Shown in pieces: positions 26,700 to 37,120 of a DNA stretch of 64,000 nt. The stretch comes from Physella acuta (lineage: Eukaryota > Mollusca > Gastropoda > Physidae). The DNA lies in the NCBI RefSeq assembly GCF_028476545.1, contig NW_026731674.1, forward strand, positions 162,501 to 226,500. Reading direction: 5' to 3'. The number at the start of each line of letters is the position of its first letter. Positions within the stretch are counted from its first letter, which is position 1. The position numbers and the translations under genes were made by a program. Below the pieces are notes generated by a model. That model ran no database searches. It was not told where the DNA came from and worked only from the letters and a program-made list of their open reading frames with translations.

Positions 26700-26720
26700 T
26701 AGATAGATAGATAGATAGAT
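26634..26720. repeat. (AT)n then (GATA)n microsatellite
   Basis: About 62 bp of AT followed by six GATA units, beginning about 25 bp after the end of repeat Q copy 1. Confidence 0.95.
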
Positions 26721-27992
26721 ACTGAAATAGTGTAAGGGGCTGGGGAGTTATTTAATTATTATTTTATTACAAAAAGGTGAATGTCGCTTTTTGTGTTCCT
26801 TTGATGATTGTTGTGGTTTTTAGTTAAGCAGTCCGCTAATATGGCTCTGATATGATTTTGATTTTAAAATGGTTTATAGCCTACTTACCGTGTCTTGTTT
26901 ATATTTTGATGTTAATATTTATGCAAACTTTGTTTTTGGAGTGTGGCTCCACTTTGCTTTATGTCCTGATTGTTAGTTATTGTTGTATTAGGGACTGTTT
27001 TCGTGTGCATAGTATTGGTTTTTTGGGTCGTGAATGTGGTGTGTGGACAGGGAGGGACATTCTGCGGGAATGTTGAGGCCTGTGTGTTGAAGTGTTTCTG
27101 TGTCACATTTATGTGTTGTATGGACGGTGGTCCGAAATTGGGTGTTTTGTTCCGTTGAGTTCTGTTTTTGTTTTGTATGTCGAGTGTTTTGTTTTGTCTA
27201 GTTTTTAGCGCAATTTCCATACTGGGGGATTGCGATTATTAACTCGTCATTTCTGGATGGATGTGTGTCCGCAGCGTGTCCGCAGCTTTAAATCGTATCT
27301 CCTCCTCAACGAAGCAATATCGAGGACTAGTTCCAAAAGCAAATATGTTAAGCAAGTTCCGATGATGAACATAGGCCAATAAAATTCCCGGAATTCCTTC
27401 CTGGATTTCCCGGAAAAGCCAAAAATCCTCGAAAAAATGCAGTTTTTGGCCCATATCTGGGCAACCATACCACTTACTGACTTGAAACATTTACCAATCG
27501 ATTCCTGCCATAATTTAGAACAATATTGCCGAAGAAAGTTTTCAAAAATATCCTTTCGTTAGGTCACAAAAAATTTTTTAAATTACATTATACATAATAC
27601 ACTACAGTACTATATAGCAATATAGAGAGCGCGACAACTAAATACCCCCTACACGTCCGCATATTTTTTTCAATCTCGTTAATAAATATTTTTTCTATTT
27701 TGTTTTGAATTATTAAAACTACTTGTGTTGCATTATTTAATTGCTGAATATATGATTTATCTCGATTTAAAATGGTTATGGATAACATAAGGAAATTGCG
27801 CTTAAATTGTCAATAGACTTTTTATTAACTTGTTTATATAAGTTTTGGCTCCATATTTTTGTTAAATAAATTTTATTATATTGTTAATTTTTGTGTGTTT
27901 TTATCTAGATAAAGGTTAGGGTTTAACCACCGTGGGTTTTACCACGGTTGCACTGACCGAACAGATTAGTTAGATAAGCCAAGAAGGGTAGT
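26721..27992. other. Unrecognised DNA, T/G-rich then AT-rich
   Basis: 26780-27230 is T/G-rich on the + strand; its overlapping open frames on both strands (26852-27076 +, 26912-27220 -) have no known domain. 27240-27560 has minus-strand frames (27239-27490) that I do not recognise. 27985-27992 is the left target duplication of the next MITE. Confidence 0.5.
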
Positions 27993-28226
27993 CGAGGCGT
28001 AGCGACCCTTCCCGGCGCCCGGCGACAAACTTTTCAATTTGCACCCCCCCCCCTCAAACTTTCGATTTGCACCCCCCCTCGAGATTTCCATTTGCACCCC
28101 CCCTCAAACTTTCGATTTGCACCCCCCTCATCCTTTCAATTTATTTTTCCAACCCTTTTTGGCGCCCCTTAAGGTCGGCGCCCGGGGACATATGCCCCCC
28201 CCCCCCGCCCCCTCGCTACGCTACTG
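27993..28226. mobile_element. hAT-type MITE with perfect 8-bp target duplication
   Basis: Flanked by AGGGTAGT on both sides (27985-27992 and 28227-28234). Ends cgaggcgtagcgacc and ctcgctacgctactg are inverted repeats of each other. The interior holds several copies of a segment like ttcgatttgcacccccc. Same family as 25162 and, by its ends, 46646. No protein. Confidence 0.88.
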
Positions 28227-28234
28227 AGGGTAGT

Positions 28235-28456
28235 AGAATAGTTATCCCCCCCCCCTAGCAGGACCTAAAATTAGTGTTTCTTCCAGACTTTTTTCTCCGG
28301 GGGGCACTTGATGTTTTCGGGGGGGGGGGGGGGGTAGACTTTCTTCGGGGGGGGGGGGGGGGGGGCGGACACTGTTAAAAGTATATATTTTCTATATAAA
28401 TTATATACATTTTATTTCGTTCGGGGGGGGGGGGGGGGGATGGGGCGGTAAAATCA
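28235..28456. repeat. G-run-rich repeat
   Basis: Three G runs of 14-19 bases between about 28320 and 28440. The segment ctccgggggg, then a G run, then ggcggacactgttaaa recurs at about 31800-31880, so this is one member of a small G-rich family. Confidence 0.65.
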
Positions 28457-28884
28457 TTGACTTTCCATTCATCTGACAACTGATCTATAGATCTAGAGAA
28501 ATTTATAGTATATTCAAATTAGAAGAACTGTTGAACGGATGTAGCGTTAAAACTCTAGCCGACAGAAAATTAGCTTTATAATGCGTTAAACTTTTGAATA
28601 GGCAACAAAATATTCGATGGAAGCCGCCATTATTGTTAAGTAAATAAATCATGCTATGTCACTATATCTATAAGTAAAGTCATTATTTTGAACTTTTATA
28701 ATTAATGTGGATAATCTTCTAACGAATAAATCAATAAATCAATTAACGTCTTTAAATGAATTTGTGATTAACAGTTTGTTTAAAAAAGAAAATTGTTCTC
28801 TACCTAGATACTATTTTACAGCTCTACAGGCAGTGCAGATTCTCTCCTGTAACCAAACGGACAAACAAAAAAAAATTCAAACAT

Positions 28885-28885
<1 letters not shown>
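28457..28885. repeat. Dispersed repeat Q, copy 2
   Basis: Diverged second copy of 26120-26608 in the same orientation, again ending ttcaaacatg and again followed by a GATA microsatellite. Confidence 0.85.
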
Positions 28886-29227
<342 letters not shown>

Positions 29228-29326
29228 TTATAGTATGATAATAGAACGTTCTCTGCACAATCTCTGCTGTGGAGAAAAATGACAGCAAATCACTACTGGC
29301 TTAGATCGGCATAATATAATATATAA

Positions 29327-29832
29327 ATGAAAGTATGTTTGTGGGTGAGTTGGTTTGTCCTGTATGAATTATTACACCTTTCCTCCTATCGCCATGAAAG
29401 TTTGGGGAAGTTGTTAAGAATACTCCGGTGGAAGTTTTGTAAAGAAAATCATTTTTATTTTCGCAAGGGCTGGCCCCGTGTGACTTTTCTCTATATAATT
29501 ATAAGGTGTATAAACAATAAAAATCAAATCGACTTTTCTCTATATAAGGTGTATAACCAATAAAAATCAAATCGACTTTTCTCTACATAAGGTGTATAAA
29601 CAATTAAAATCAAATCGTCTTTTCTCTATATAAGGTGTATAAACAATAAAAATCAAATCGACTTTTCTCTATATAAGGTGTATAACCAATAAAAATCAAA
29701 TCGACTTTTCTCTACATAAGGTGTATAAACAATTAAAATCAAATCGACTTTTCTCTATATAAGGAGTATAAACAATAAAAATCAAATCGACTTTTCTCTA
29801 TATAAGGTGTATAAACAATAAAAATCAAATGC
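29327..29832. repeat. Dispersed repeat start plus 42-bp array
   Basis: atgaaagtatgtttgtgggt (29327) resembles 152-175 and is followed by tcgccatgaaagtttgggg. From about 29500 come eight copies of a 42-bp unit containing aaatcaaatcgacttttctc. Confidence 0.85.
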
Positions 29833-30014
29833 GGTTTGATACCGATCATTTTAGTGCAATGATAGTTTAGGGTTTAGGGAAATGATGAGAATACTTCCGA
29901 AAAGGATTCTGCAAAACATAAAATTATAATATATTATAGGCGGCGTCCGGGATGGTTGGATTTTCGTCAATACACGGTGGGCGCCCAGAGTTCCAAAGCA
30001 ACTATCTTAGCACT

Positions 30015-31151
30015 CGTGCGGCGTCAAAACGGCCAATGACAAAAAGGCCCCGTTAATAGGACCACGACATAAGAGCCCCGTCAAATTGACCCCGTCAAAA
30101 GGGCCAGCGACACATGGATCCCGTCATTTAGGCTACCGACAAAAGGGCTCCGGTCAATAAGGCTTTCGTCATTTAAGCTCTCGACATATAGACTCCCGTC
30201 ATTTAGTTTCTAGACCAAAGCGGCCCCCGTCATTACGACTCCCGACAAATAGGCTCCCGTCATTTAGGTTCACGACAAATAGGCTCCTGTCAATTTGGCT
30301 CCTGACTAAAGGACCACTGACAATACGGTTTCTGTAGAGACTAAGTCTCCCGGCAAAACGGTCTCATTGAATATTATACCTGCCAGTGGAACCCCTTCAT
30401 CAATATTCTTTAGAGTTAACTTATCCAACACTCTTAAGTAATACATTGTATTATACAACGTATGCATCTCTTGTTCGGCAGGCCTTATTTTTATAACAGT
30501 TTATCTATTATAAGCAATAGTATCTATAACTTCCATAAATGAGTCGGTTATAGTATAGGCTGTTCCAACTCAGTGTGTGGGGAGAGAGGTTCACGTTGTA
30601 CATTCCTACCTGCAGTATGATTGTAGGTTATCAAAACAAAATGCCATTATCCTGTAAACATCATGTATATCGTACATTTTCACTTCTGTGCTCGCTTTTA
30701 AGCAACAGATCTTTACTGTTGTAAATTAAACATTATCAAATCTTAAGAATTGGTAAAATTTAGCTGTTAAGGGCTCGATTTGTTTGTGAATTGATGTTGG
30801 TTCATAAAAAACAAATTCATTCAGGCATTTAAAAGAGGATATAGTGGTATTGGAGGTAGGACAAAATGGTTACCTTTAATCCAATAGTGGTTATGCCATT
30901 CACTTGTCTGGAGCCATTATGTCCTGAGTCATTTTGTCGGAAGCCAATATGTCGGGAGCCTAAATATCGGGAGCCCATTTATCGGGAGTCTATATGTCGC
31001 GAGTCAATTTAACGGGAGCCGATTTGACGGGAGCCAATAAGTCGGGGCCCTTTTGACGGGGCTATTTTGACTGGGTCATTTTGTCGGGGGTCAATTTGAC
31101 GGGGGCGTTTTGACGGGGCCGATATGTCCCGGGCCGTTTTGACAGAGCACC
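30015..31151. mobile_element. Mutator-like foldback element, non-autonomous
   Basis: Flanked by a perfect 9-bp duplication CTTAGCACT (30006-30014 and 31152-31160), the length typical of Mutator-like elements. The ends, CGTGCGGCGTCAAAACGGCC on the left and, reverse-complemented, GGTGCTCTGTCAAAACGGCC on the right, agree at 16 of 20 positions. Each arm (about 30015-30360 and 30880-31151) is a run of degenerate 15-25 bp words built on CCCGTCA/TTTAGGCT and GACAAATAGGCTC on the left, with their complements (GTCGGGAGCC) on the right. The middle, about 500 bp, encodes nothing recognisable. Confidence 0.82.
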
Positions 31152-31160
31152 CTTAGCACT

Positions 31161-32560
31161 TGGTATCGGCGGATTAAGCTTGAGCAGGGCCCCGGCAAAT
31201 TTTTTTGAAGAAAGTACTAGATCTATTTGGCACATGCAAATACAAGAGACGAAAAATGACTTTAAGAAAAGCTCTTCTACAGAATATAAAAGAAAATAAA
31301 GAATATCTCAAACCACCCTACGTGGAACAATCATAAATATTTATGGGATATTCAAATACTAGCGCCATCCATATCGCGTTGACTAACAAAAGCTCTAGCA
31401 ACGCTTTTGTCGAACATGTTTAGGTAGGAATGTGTTTAAAATTACGAAACATATAGGAAAATAATACTCAATTAAAACTTTTATTACTTTAGGAGTTTAA
31501 ATCCAGGATACATGTGTTACAACGCTGATATTACAACTACGGTACTTTTAAAATCGTGATTGATTATAACTTATCGTTTAAAAATCGAAACTATACGAAA
31601 ATTGGATTCAGATAACAAAATTTGAAATCATCTCTCTATACCTTCTTTTTAAATAGGCCTACTGTGTTAGGCCTAAACATGTTAGAGTTATAGTGCTGCT
31701 AGTCTAGATCCAATGGGAGACACAATACGATTATAATAATAGATATGTCACTGTATATTATTTTAATATCTGTGATCAGTCCACTATACATTTGCAGACA
31801 GTGTTCCAGATTCTTTTATCCGGGTGTCCTTGAAATTTTCCGGGGGGGGGGGGGGGGGGGGGGAAGGCGGACACTGTTAAATTTTTTTTTCTATATACCC
31901 TCCCCCCTCCCGCCGAATAGATGCTTGGCATAAACTCTGCAGATCTGACAAAGTAAGCCTTATGTGATATACTTGCTGCTCGTATTTTATAAGCTAAGCA
32001 AAATCAACCAGGACCACATTATTATTTTTGGGAGAGCTGATGTTAAATGAACATTGTTTGACATGAAGCGATGACATCTACAGTTTGAACTGTAGAGCGT
32101 GGAAGTTGATGTCCGACTAAGGGACAAACGTATGTTTTCATGAGAGAAAAAAAAGATCTCATACTTTCGTATTTGTAAATTTAGAGGGTAAAAAGCTTAT
32201 GATTTGGAAATTCACCGTTCATTTAGATTGTACGAAACAATTAAAAACCGGTAGGAAAATTATTTTTACTGTTGTTTAAAAAGAGAAAATTATGGAGCCA
32301 CTGAAATTGGGGAGTCTCCTGTTCAACTCTATAATCCGCCACTGTCAATGAGCTATGGCCTTACAACACAATTTTCTATACTCTTGAGATAAACTTTGCC
32401 ATATCCTTTGTATACTCCCACCTTCCGTCTAGTTTCGGTTTTAATTCTCATTAATTCGGCAAATAAAGCAATTATTATACTAACCTACCTTTTACTTTCA
32501 ATAACTAATATTCAAAACAGGCTACTTCCAGCCTTTTAAAAACGTTTAAGTAAAACGGGT
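31161..32560. other. AT-rich DNA with a 22-G run, no gene seen
   Basis: 31799-31876 has short inverted ends (cagtgttcc and ggacactg) around a G22 run at 31842-31863, a second member of the family at 28235. The remainder is unrecognised. A 62-codon frame at 31745-31933 spans the G run and is not considered real. Confidence 0.5.
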
Positions 32561-32564
32561 CTAC

Positions 32565-32700
32565 GACAAATTCCCGAAAGACAATTGCCCGAATGCCGTT
32601 TGCCCGAAAGCCGATTTCCCGAATGGACACTTGCCCGAATGCGACAAATGCCCGAATTGACACTTGCCCGAATGCGACAAATGCCCGAAAGCCACGGTAG
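32565..32700. repeat. Degenerate CCCGAA-type subterminal repeats
   Basis: About eight irregular units of 15-25 bp built on ttgcccgaatgc and gacaaatgcccgaa. The style matches the arms of the element at 30015 but the words differ. No opposing arm is visible, so it may be a single end. Confidence 0.65.
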
Positions 32701-32990
32701 TGTATGTAAACCCGTGCCCCGACAATTATAATCAAAGAAATATAACGCATGCATTTTTTACATCTGAGTAAGTTTTAGAAAAAAAGGTCAATCGTCTAAG
32801 AACATTGGCTTGGTAACGTATTGATGAAACCCTCTCAAAATATTACGACAGACCTTCTTCTGAGACAGCGGCAACGCGCAGGGAATGACTCGCTAGTAAA
32901 TAGCTGACGGAATCTTTGAAAGGCGTTAAAAAACCCCAAATGTTTTTTAAAATGTTAAAACAAATTTCACTAATGTAAGCCCTGAAAAGT

Positions 32991-33021
<31 letters not shown>

Positions 33022-33140
33022 GGTAACTATATCTACGTCCCTCCGCTTATATAAATTATCAGGTCAGTGCAAGTTCGGCTAAACCCAGACTGGTTAAACC
33101 CTAACCTTAGTCTAAACTAAAAAAATAAAAAATAAATAAA
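32701..33140. other. Unrecognised DNA with (GT)n-G19 run
   Basis: A short GT run followed by 19 G residues ends at 33023. Otherwise nothing is recognised. Confidence 0.5.
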
Positions 33141-33367
33141 ATACTTAAAAAAAAACTTTTTAAAAAACCACGTTTTTCTTGTGGACTAAAAAGTAGAAAA
33201 TAAATTTTCATACATTTGATGACAAAAAACGTGGGTATGTTCACCATCAAATTTCCCGACCCATCTGCCCGACCCACGTTTTTTGTCATCAAATGTATGA
33301 AAGTTTATTTTCTACTTTTTAGTCCACAAGAAAAACGTAGTTTTTTAAAAAGTTTTTTTTAAAGTAT
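33141..33367. mobile_element. Foldback element related to F
   Basis: Near-perfect inverted repeat: left arm 33141-33236, loop about 35 bp, right arm 33272-33367. The arms contain actaaaaagtagaaaataaa and end in aacgtgggt, the same core and end as the F elements at 20811, 22322 and 22971, although the remaining arm sequence differs. A further partial arm follows to about 33450. Confidence 0.88.
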
Positions 33368-33499
33368 TTTATTTTCTCCTTTTTAGTCCGTTGCTACATA
33401 TGAAAAACGTGGTTTTAAAAAAAGTTTTTTATATAGTTTATTTTCTACTTTATCTAATGACTTGATTAAGTATTTATAAATACACGGACTAAAAATCTT

Positions 33500-33564
33500 G
33501 AGCGATTCGAACCTGGGTTGTCGCGGCCACAACGCGAAGTACTAACCACTATACGATCACGGCC
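33500..33564 (-). pseudogene. tRNA-His (GTG) relic
   Basis: The reverse strand begins ggccgtgatcgtatagtggt (5' acceptor, D arm with A box), then an anticodon arm with TTGTGGC (anticodon GTG) and a B box ggttcgaatc. The 3' half of the T stem and the 3' acceptor strand (expected tcacggc) are not there, so the gene is broken or is the head of a tRNA-His-derived SINE. Confidence 0.8.
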
Positions 33565-33876
33565 AGCGCACTCACATCGATTGGGGCCGAAGTAACTGTG
33601 TCAATAGGCCTCCAGTCTTGTCGGTATCTTTAGAAATCATGTCCTCAATTTTATGGTCCTTGGGGCGTAATTAAATTAAGCTAATTACGGTCTCTAATTG
33701 CTAGTTTTTATGATTGCATCTGAAATTGTTAGGCGAAAGTAGCCTACATGCCAAATTTCAGATCTATAGAGCAATCAGAAGTGGGCTAATTTTCGATGTC
33801 AATTTTAACAACAAACACACGCGAAGCTGAGTTAATAAAAACGTGTTAAAAAAGCCAACAGTATAAAATTTATTAA

Positions 33877-34564
33877 GGGGGTAGGCTCCAGAAAAAACCA
33901 ACTTCTTAATTAAAACCTTTTCTTGATTCATTTGTGTATATCTAAGTTAGGGTACTTGTAGGGAAATATTTCCATGCATCAGGGACTCTTTTGAAAATTT
34001 GGTTGCCATGGCAACGGCGGCCATCTTGAAAAAAACATCCTTTTCTGGAGTTCTAAAATTTCATAAACTAACATAAATATCGGCTATATAACCATTGATC
34101 CTTCTAGTACTAACGCTAATAGAGTCAGCTGGCTAGTTTTTGTAACAGAAATCACTCTAGAAATATTTTTTTTTAATTTTCAAAATTTGGTGTGACGAAA
34201 TTCCAAGGAAAATAATGCTAAATTCAATGGAATTTCACCAAAATTTTTTTGAAAATTAAAAAAAAAATATGTCTAGCTGTTTTTCGGTAACAAAAATTAG
34301 CCAGCTTGCTCTATTGGTGTTAGTACAATAAAGATCAATGATTATATGGGCGGTTTATATGTTACTTTAGGAAATTTTAGAACTCCACATCGGTAGTTTT
34401 TTCCAAGATGGCCGCCGTTTCCATGGCAACCATATTTTCAGAAGAGTCCCTGGTACATCCAAATATTTTTCCTTAAGTACCCTAACTTATACATACGCAA
34501 ATAAATGTAAAAGGCTTTTTAATTAAAAAGTTTTTTCCCCCGTTTTTTTCGGGAGCCTATCCCC
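33877..34564. mobile_element. TTAA-flanked foldback element, 688 bp
   Basis: TTAA at 33873-33876 and 34565-34568. The whole element is one large inverted repeat, arms of about 320 bp, starting gggggtaggctcc and ending ggagcctatcccc. Landmarks present in both arms are the gttagggtactt words, agggactctt, ggttgccatggcaacggcgg (left) with its diverged complement, and a ctagctg/cagctgg pair near the centre. Arm divergence is visible at many positions. No coding content. TTAA targets suggest mobilisation by a piggyBac-type enzyme. Confidence 0.8.
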
Positions 34565-34568
34565 TTAA

Positions 34569-35149
34569 ACAAAAAGAATTGAACCAAATTTCAAAAAAGT
34601 TAATTCAACAAAAGACTAAAAGGGGCAAATAAAGACTAAACAAAACGCCAAATCGGACAACAAACCTGAAAAGATAAATACACAAATGAGACGGATAATA
34701 AAAACAAAAGGGGGTGTACAACGCATTATTACTTTAATAAGAAAGAAAAAAGTGCATATACGAAGCATGGATAAGCCGACAATAACAGCAACTAGAAGTG
34801 GTCCACTCCAGGACAACTCACTACATAAGTAGTCCACACAGGACAACTCATAATATAGGTCAAACTGTACTGAGTCTTATCCTATGGAGCGACAATCAGT
34901 CGACATTCATACTAAAATCCTCACTGCACAGTCAGTGACCGGGATAAACCAAACACTCCCCTGGGGAATCAATAAATATCACCCCAGGAAGGTAGGCTCG
35001 ACTATAATGGCATTAAAATAGTATTGAAACAGTTCTAGAACAAAATAACCCAACCCAACAATCAGGAGTGAACCATAACTATGGGTCGAGTATAAATAAA
35101 CTAGCTGGGACAGCTAGTAGATATCTAAATAATGATTCATCTATCGTTT
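34569..35149. other. Unrecognised DNA
   Basis: A short duplication of caggacaactca (34810, 34840). The 76-codon minus-strand frame (34616-34846) is hydrophobic but matches nothing I know. No feature is called. Confidence 0.45.
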
Positions 35150-35499
35150 TTACTTTCTCGTATATACGAAGTATAGAGAAAGTATTGTAATCGTGCATAA
35201 AAAAAAAATCGAGATTTTTACAAATCTCGACGTTTTACATCTAACTGATACGGAAAAACATAATTTTGCAATCTTGTCCGTATGTCTGTCTGTGTGTCTG
35301 TCTGTCTGTCCGTGTGTAAACACGATAACTTGAGTACCGTTACAGCTAGGTTGATGAAATTTCATATATAAGTATTTTATCAAAATCGTAGATCCGTATC
35401 AACTTTTGAGCGATTTCCGATAACCGGAAGTGGTACTTTTTTACTTTGAATTTTTCAAAAGCCTATAACTTGAGTACTATTTCAGATAGATAAATAAAA
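35150..35499. repeat. Dispersed repeat R, copy 2
   Basis: Same orientation and block order as 19819-20262 (gaagtatagagaaagtattg, gtctgtctgtctgtc, gagtaccgttacagctagg, gataaccggaagtggtac), with an internal segment shorter by about 90 bp. Confidence 0.85.
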
Positions 35500-37120
35500 G
35501 ACAGACGAATAGAAAATTTTCAGGGGAAAATACTCTAACAATGTTATTAAAAGATGGCCGCTGCTTTATTTAGAATATTTAGTAATATCTGGATCTACTC
35601 ATATTTGTCACTAACATTGTTGTTTAAAGTTCATTCCAGAATATTTTCTATTGTTTTAGCCATTCATTATGACTTGCTATTCAATTATCTGTTAAATTCT
35701 ATAAAATATGCCCGTATTAAAGCTAGATCTAGCTAGATCTATATTCATTAGTAATCATAGTTACTTCTTCCGCACATTACTAGTCTAGATCTAGACTCTA
35801 GATCTAGATCTAGGCCGCAAGTGGCGCAAGAGATAGATCTAGACTAGGGTCTAGATCTAGAATCTAGATCTAAATCTAGATTCTAAATCTACATAGATTC
35901 TAGATCTACTACATACATAGATATCTACACATAGTCACATAGAATCTAATAATGATAGATTCTAGATCTAGATCGAATTATTCTAATATATTAATATATT
36001 AGTTTATTACATACATCTAAATCTAGACCTAATACTAATTAGGCCTAATGTAATTAATTATTAGTTTATTAGGCCTAACTAATAGTAGATCTAGTAATAG
36101 GGCTTACTTAATTTTAATTTGTTTAACAATGTGTAGTAACTATGACCAAAGGCCATGTGCATGGATCTAGTATGGATTAAGAATGGCCAGTTTTTGCACC
36201 AAGTTTATTTCAATATACTTCAAGTTGTGATATTGAGTTTGTTATGTAGATCTATTTAGGATTTATTCAATTCAATATATAAAAACTCAAGCAAGCTCAA
36301 AGACAAGCCACAACAAGAAGGCGTATAAAGATGTATGTATAGGCCAACATGTAATGTGCAACATATTGACATAACAACGGACAGAAACTATCACACACAC
36401 AAATTGTACCAGAAATTAAAAAAACAGTAAAAGATGTAAAAAATACTTATGTATAAAGTAGAAAAATAAAACTATGAACAGCTCTTACATCTAAATACTA
36501 GACAAATATCTCTCACATTCCCCGCCCCCTCATACAATCAAGCTCATACCACACTAAACATCTAGATCTAAATGCATAACTCTTTTTGAACTCTAATACT
36601 CTTAAATGTCCTTGAACTCTAACCAACTTTCTTAAATGTCCTTAAACTCTAACCAACATCCAGAGAATTTTATCTTTTGTGTCTGTTGTAGGCACTTGAG
36701 AGTAGTCTGTTACAGTGTAAACGGTGCTGACAAGTGGCACAGTGTGACTGACAAGTGGCAAAGTGTGACTGACAATTTTTCTGTCAGTGCTGACTTTTCT
36801 GAGTTGTCCACTACCACAATGTTTCAGTAGTCGGCGTAACCAGCAGCTATGCTGTTCCACTAACAGGCTCTTCCCTAACTATTACTGAATTCATCCCAGA
36901 GTTCTAACCTAGGTCACACCGACATCACTACAGAAACAAAAGACTTGACAGGATCACACTGTTTCCTTTCACTTGCACTTGTCACATAACATTTTAATGA
37001 CTTGACAGGATCACACTGTTTCCTTTCACTTGCACTTGTCACATAACATTCACTAGAGAGACTTGGATGAGGACTACATTCACAATAAAGGCATGAAGAC
37101 TTACTCACTGATCCATACAA
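35500..37120. other. AT-rich DNA upstream of HHAT, short duplications, no exon recognised
   Basis: TCTAGATC clusters at 35720-36100. Short tandem duplications at 36606-36660, at 36727-36770 (gacaagtggcacagtgtgact) and a 57-bp one at 36942-37052. A promoter or 5' UTR exon of HHAT could lie here but I cannot identify one. Confidence 0.5.

Noticed and set aside
26852-27220. Overlapping open frames on both strands as a possible small membrane protein or a Thr/Gln-rich protein
   Set aside because: Strand composition bias (T/G-rich) explains both. No domain, no splice context, no recognised relative.
34616-34846. 76-codon hydrophobic minus-strand frame as a small gene
   Set aside because: No recognisable family or supporting signals, and it lies next to a foldback element in repeat-rich DNA.
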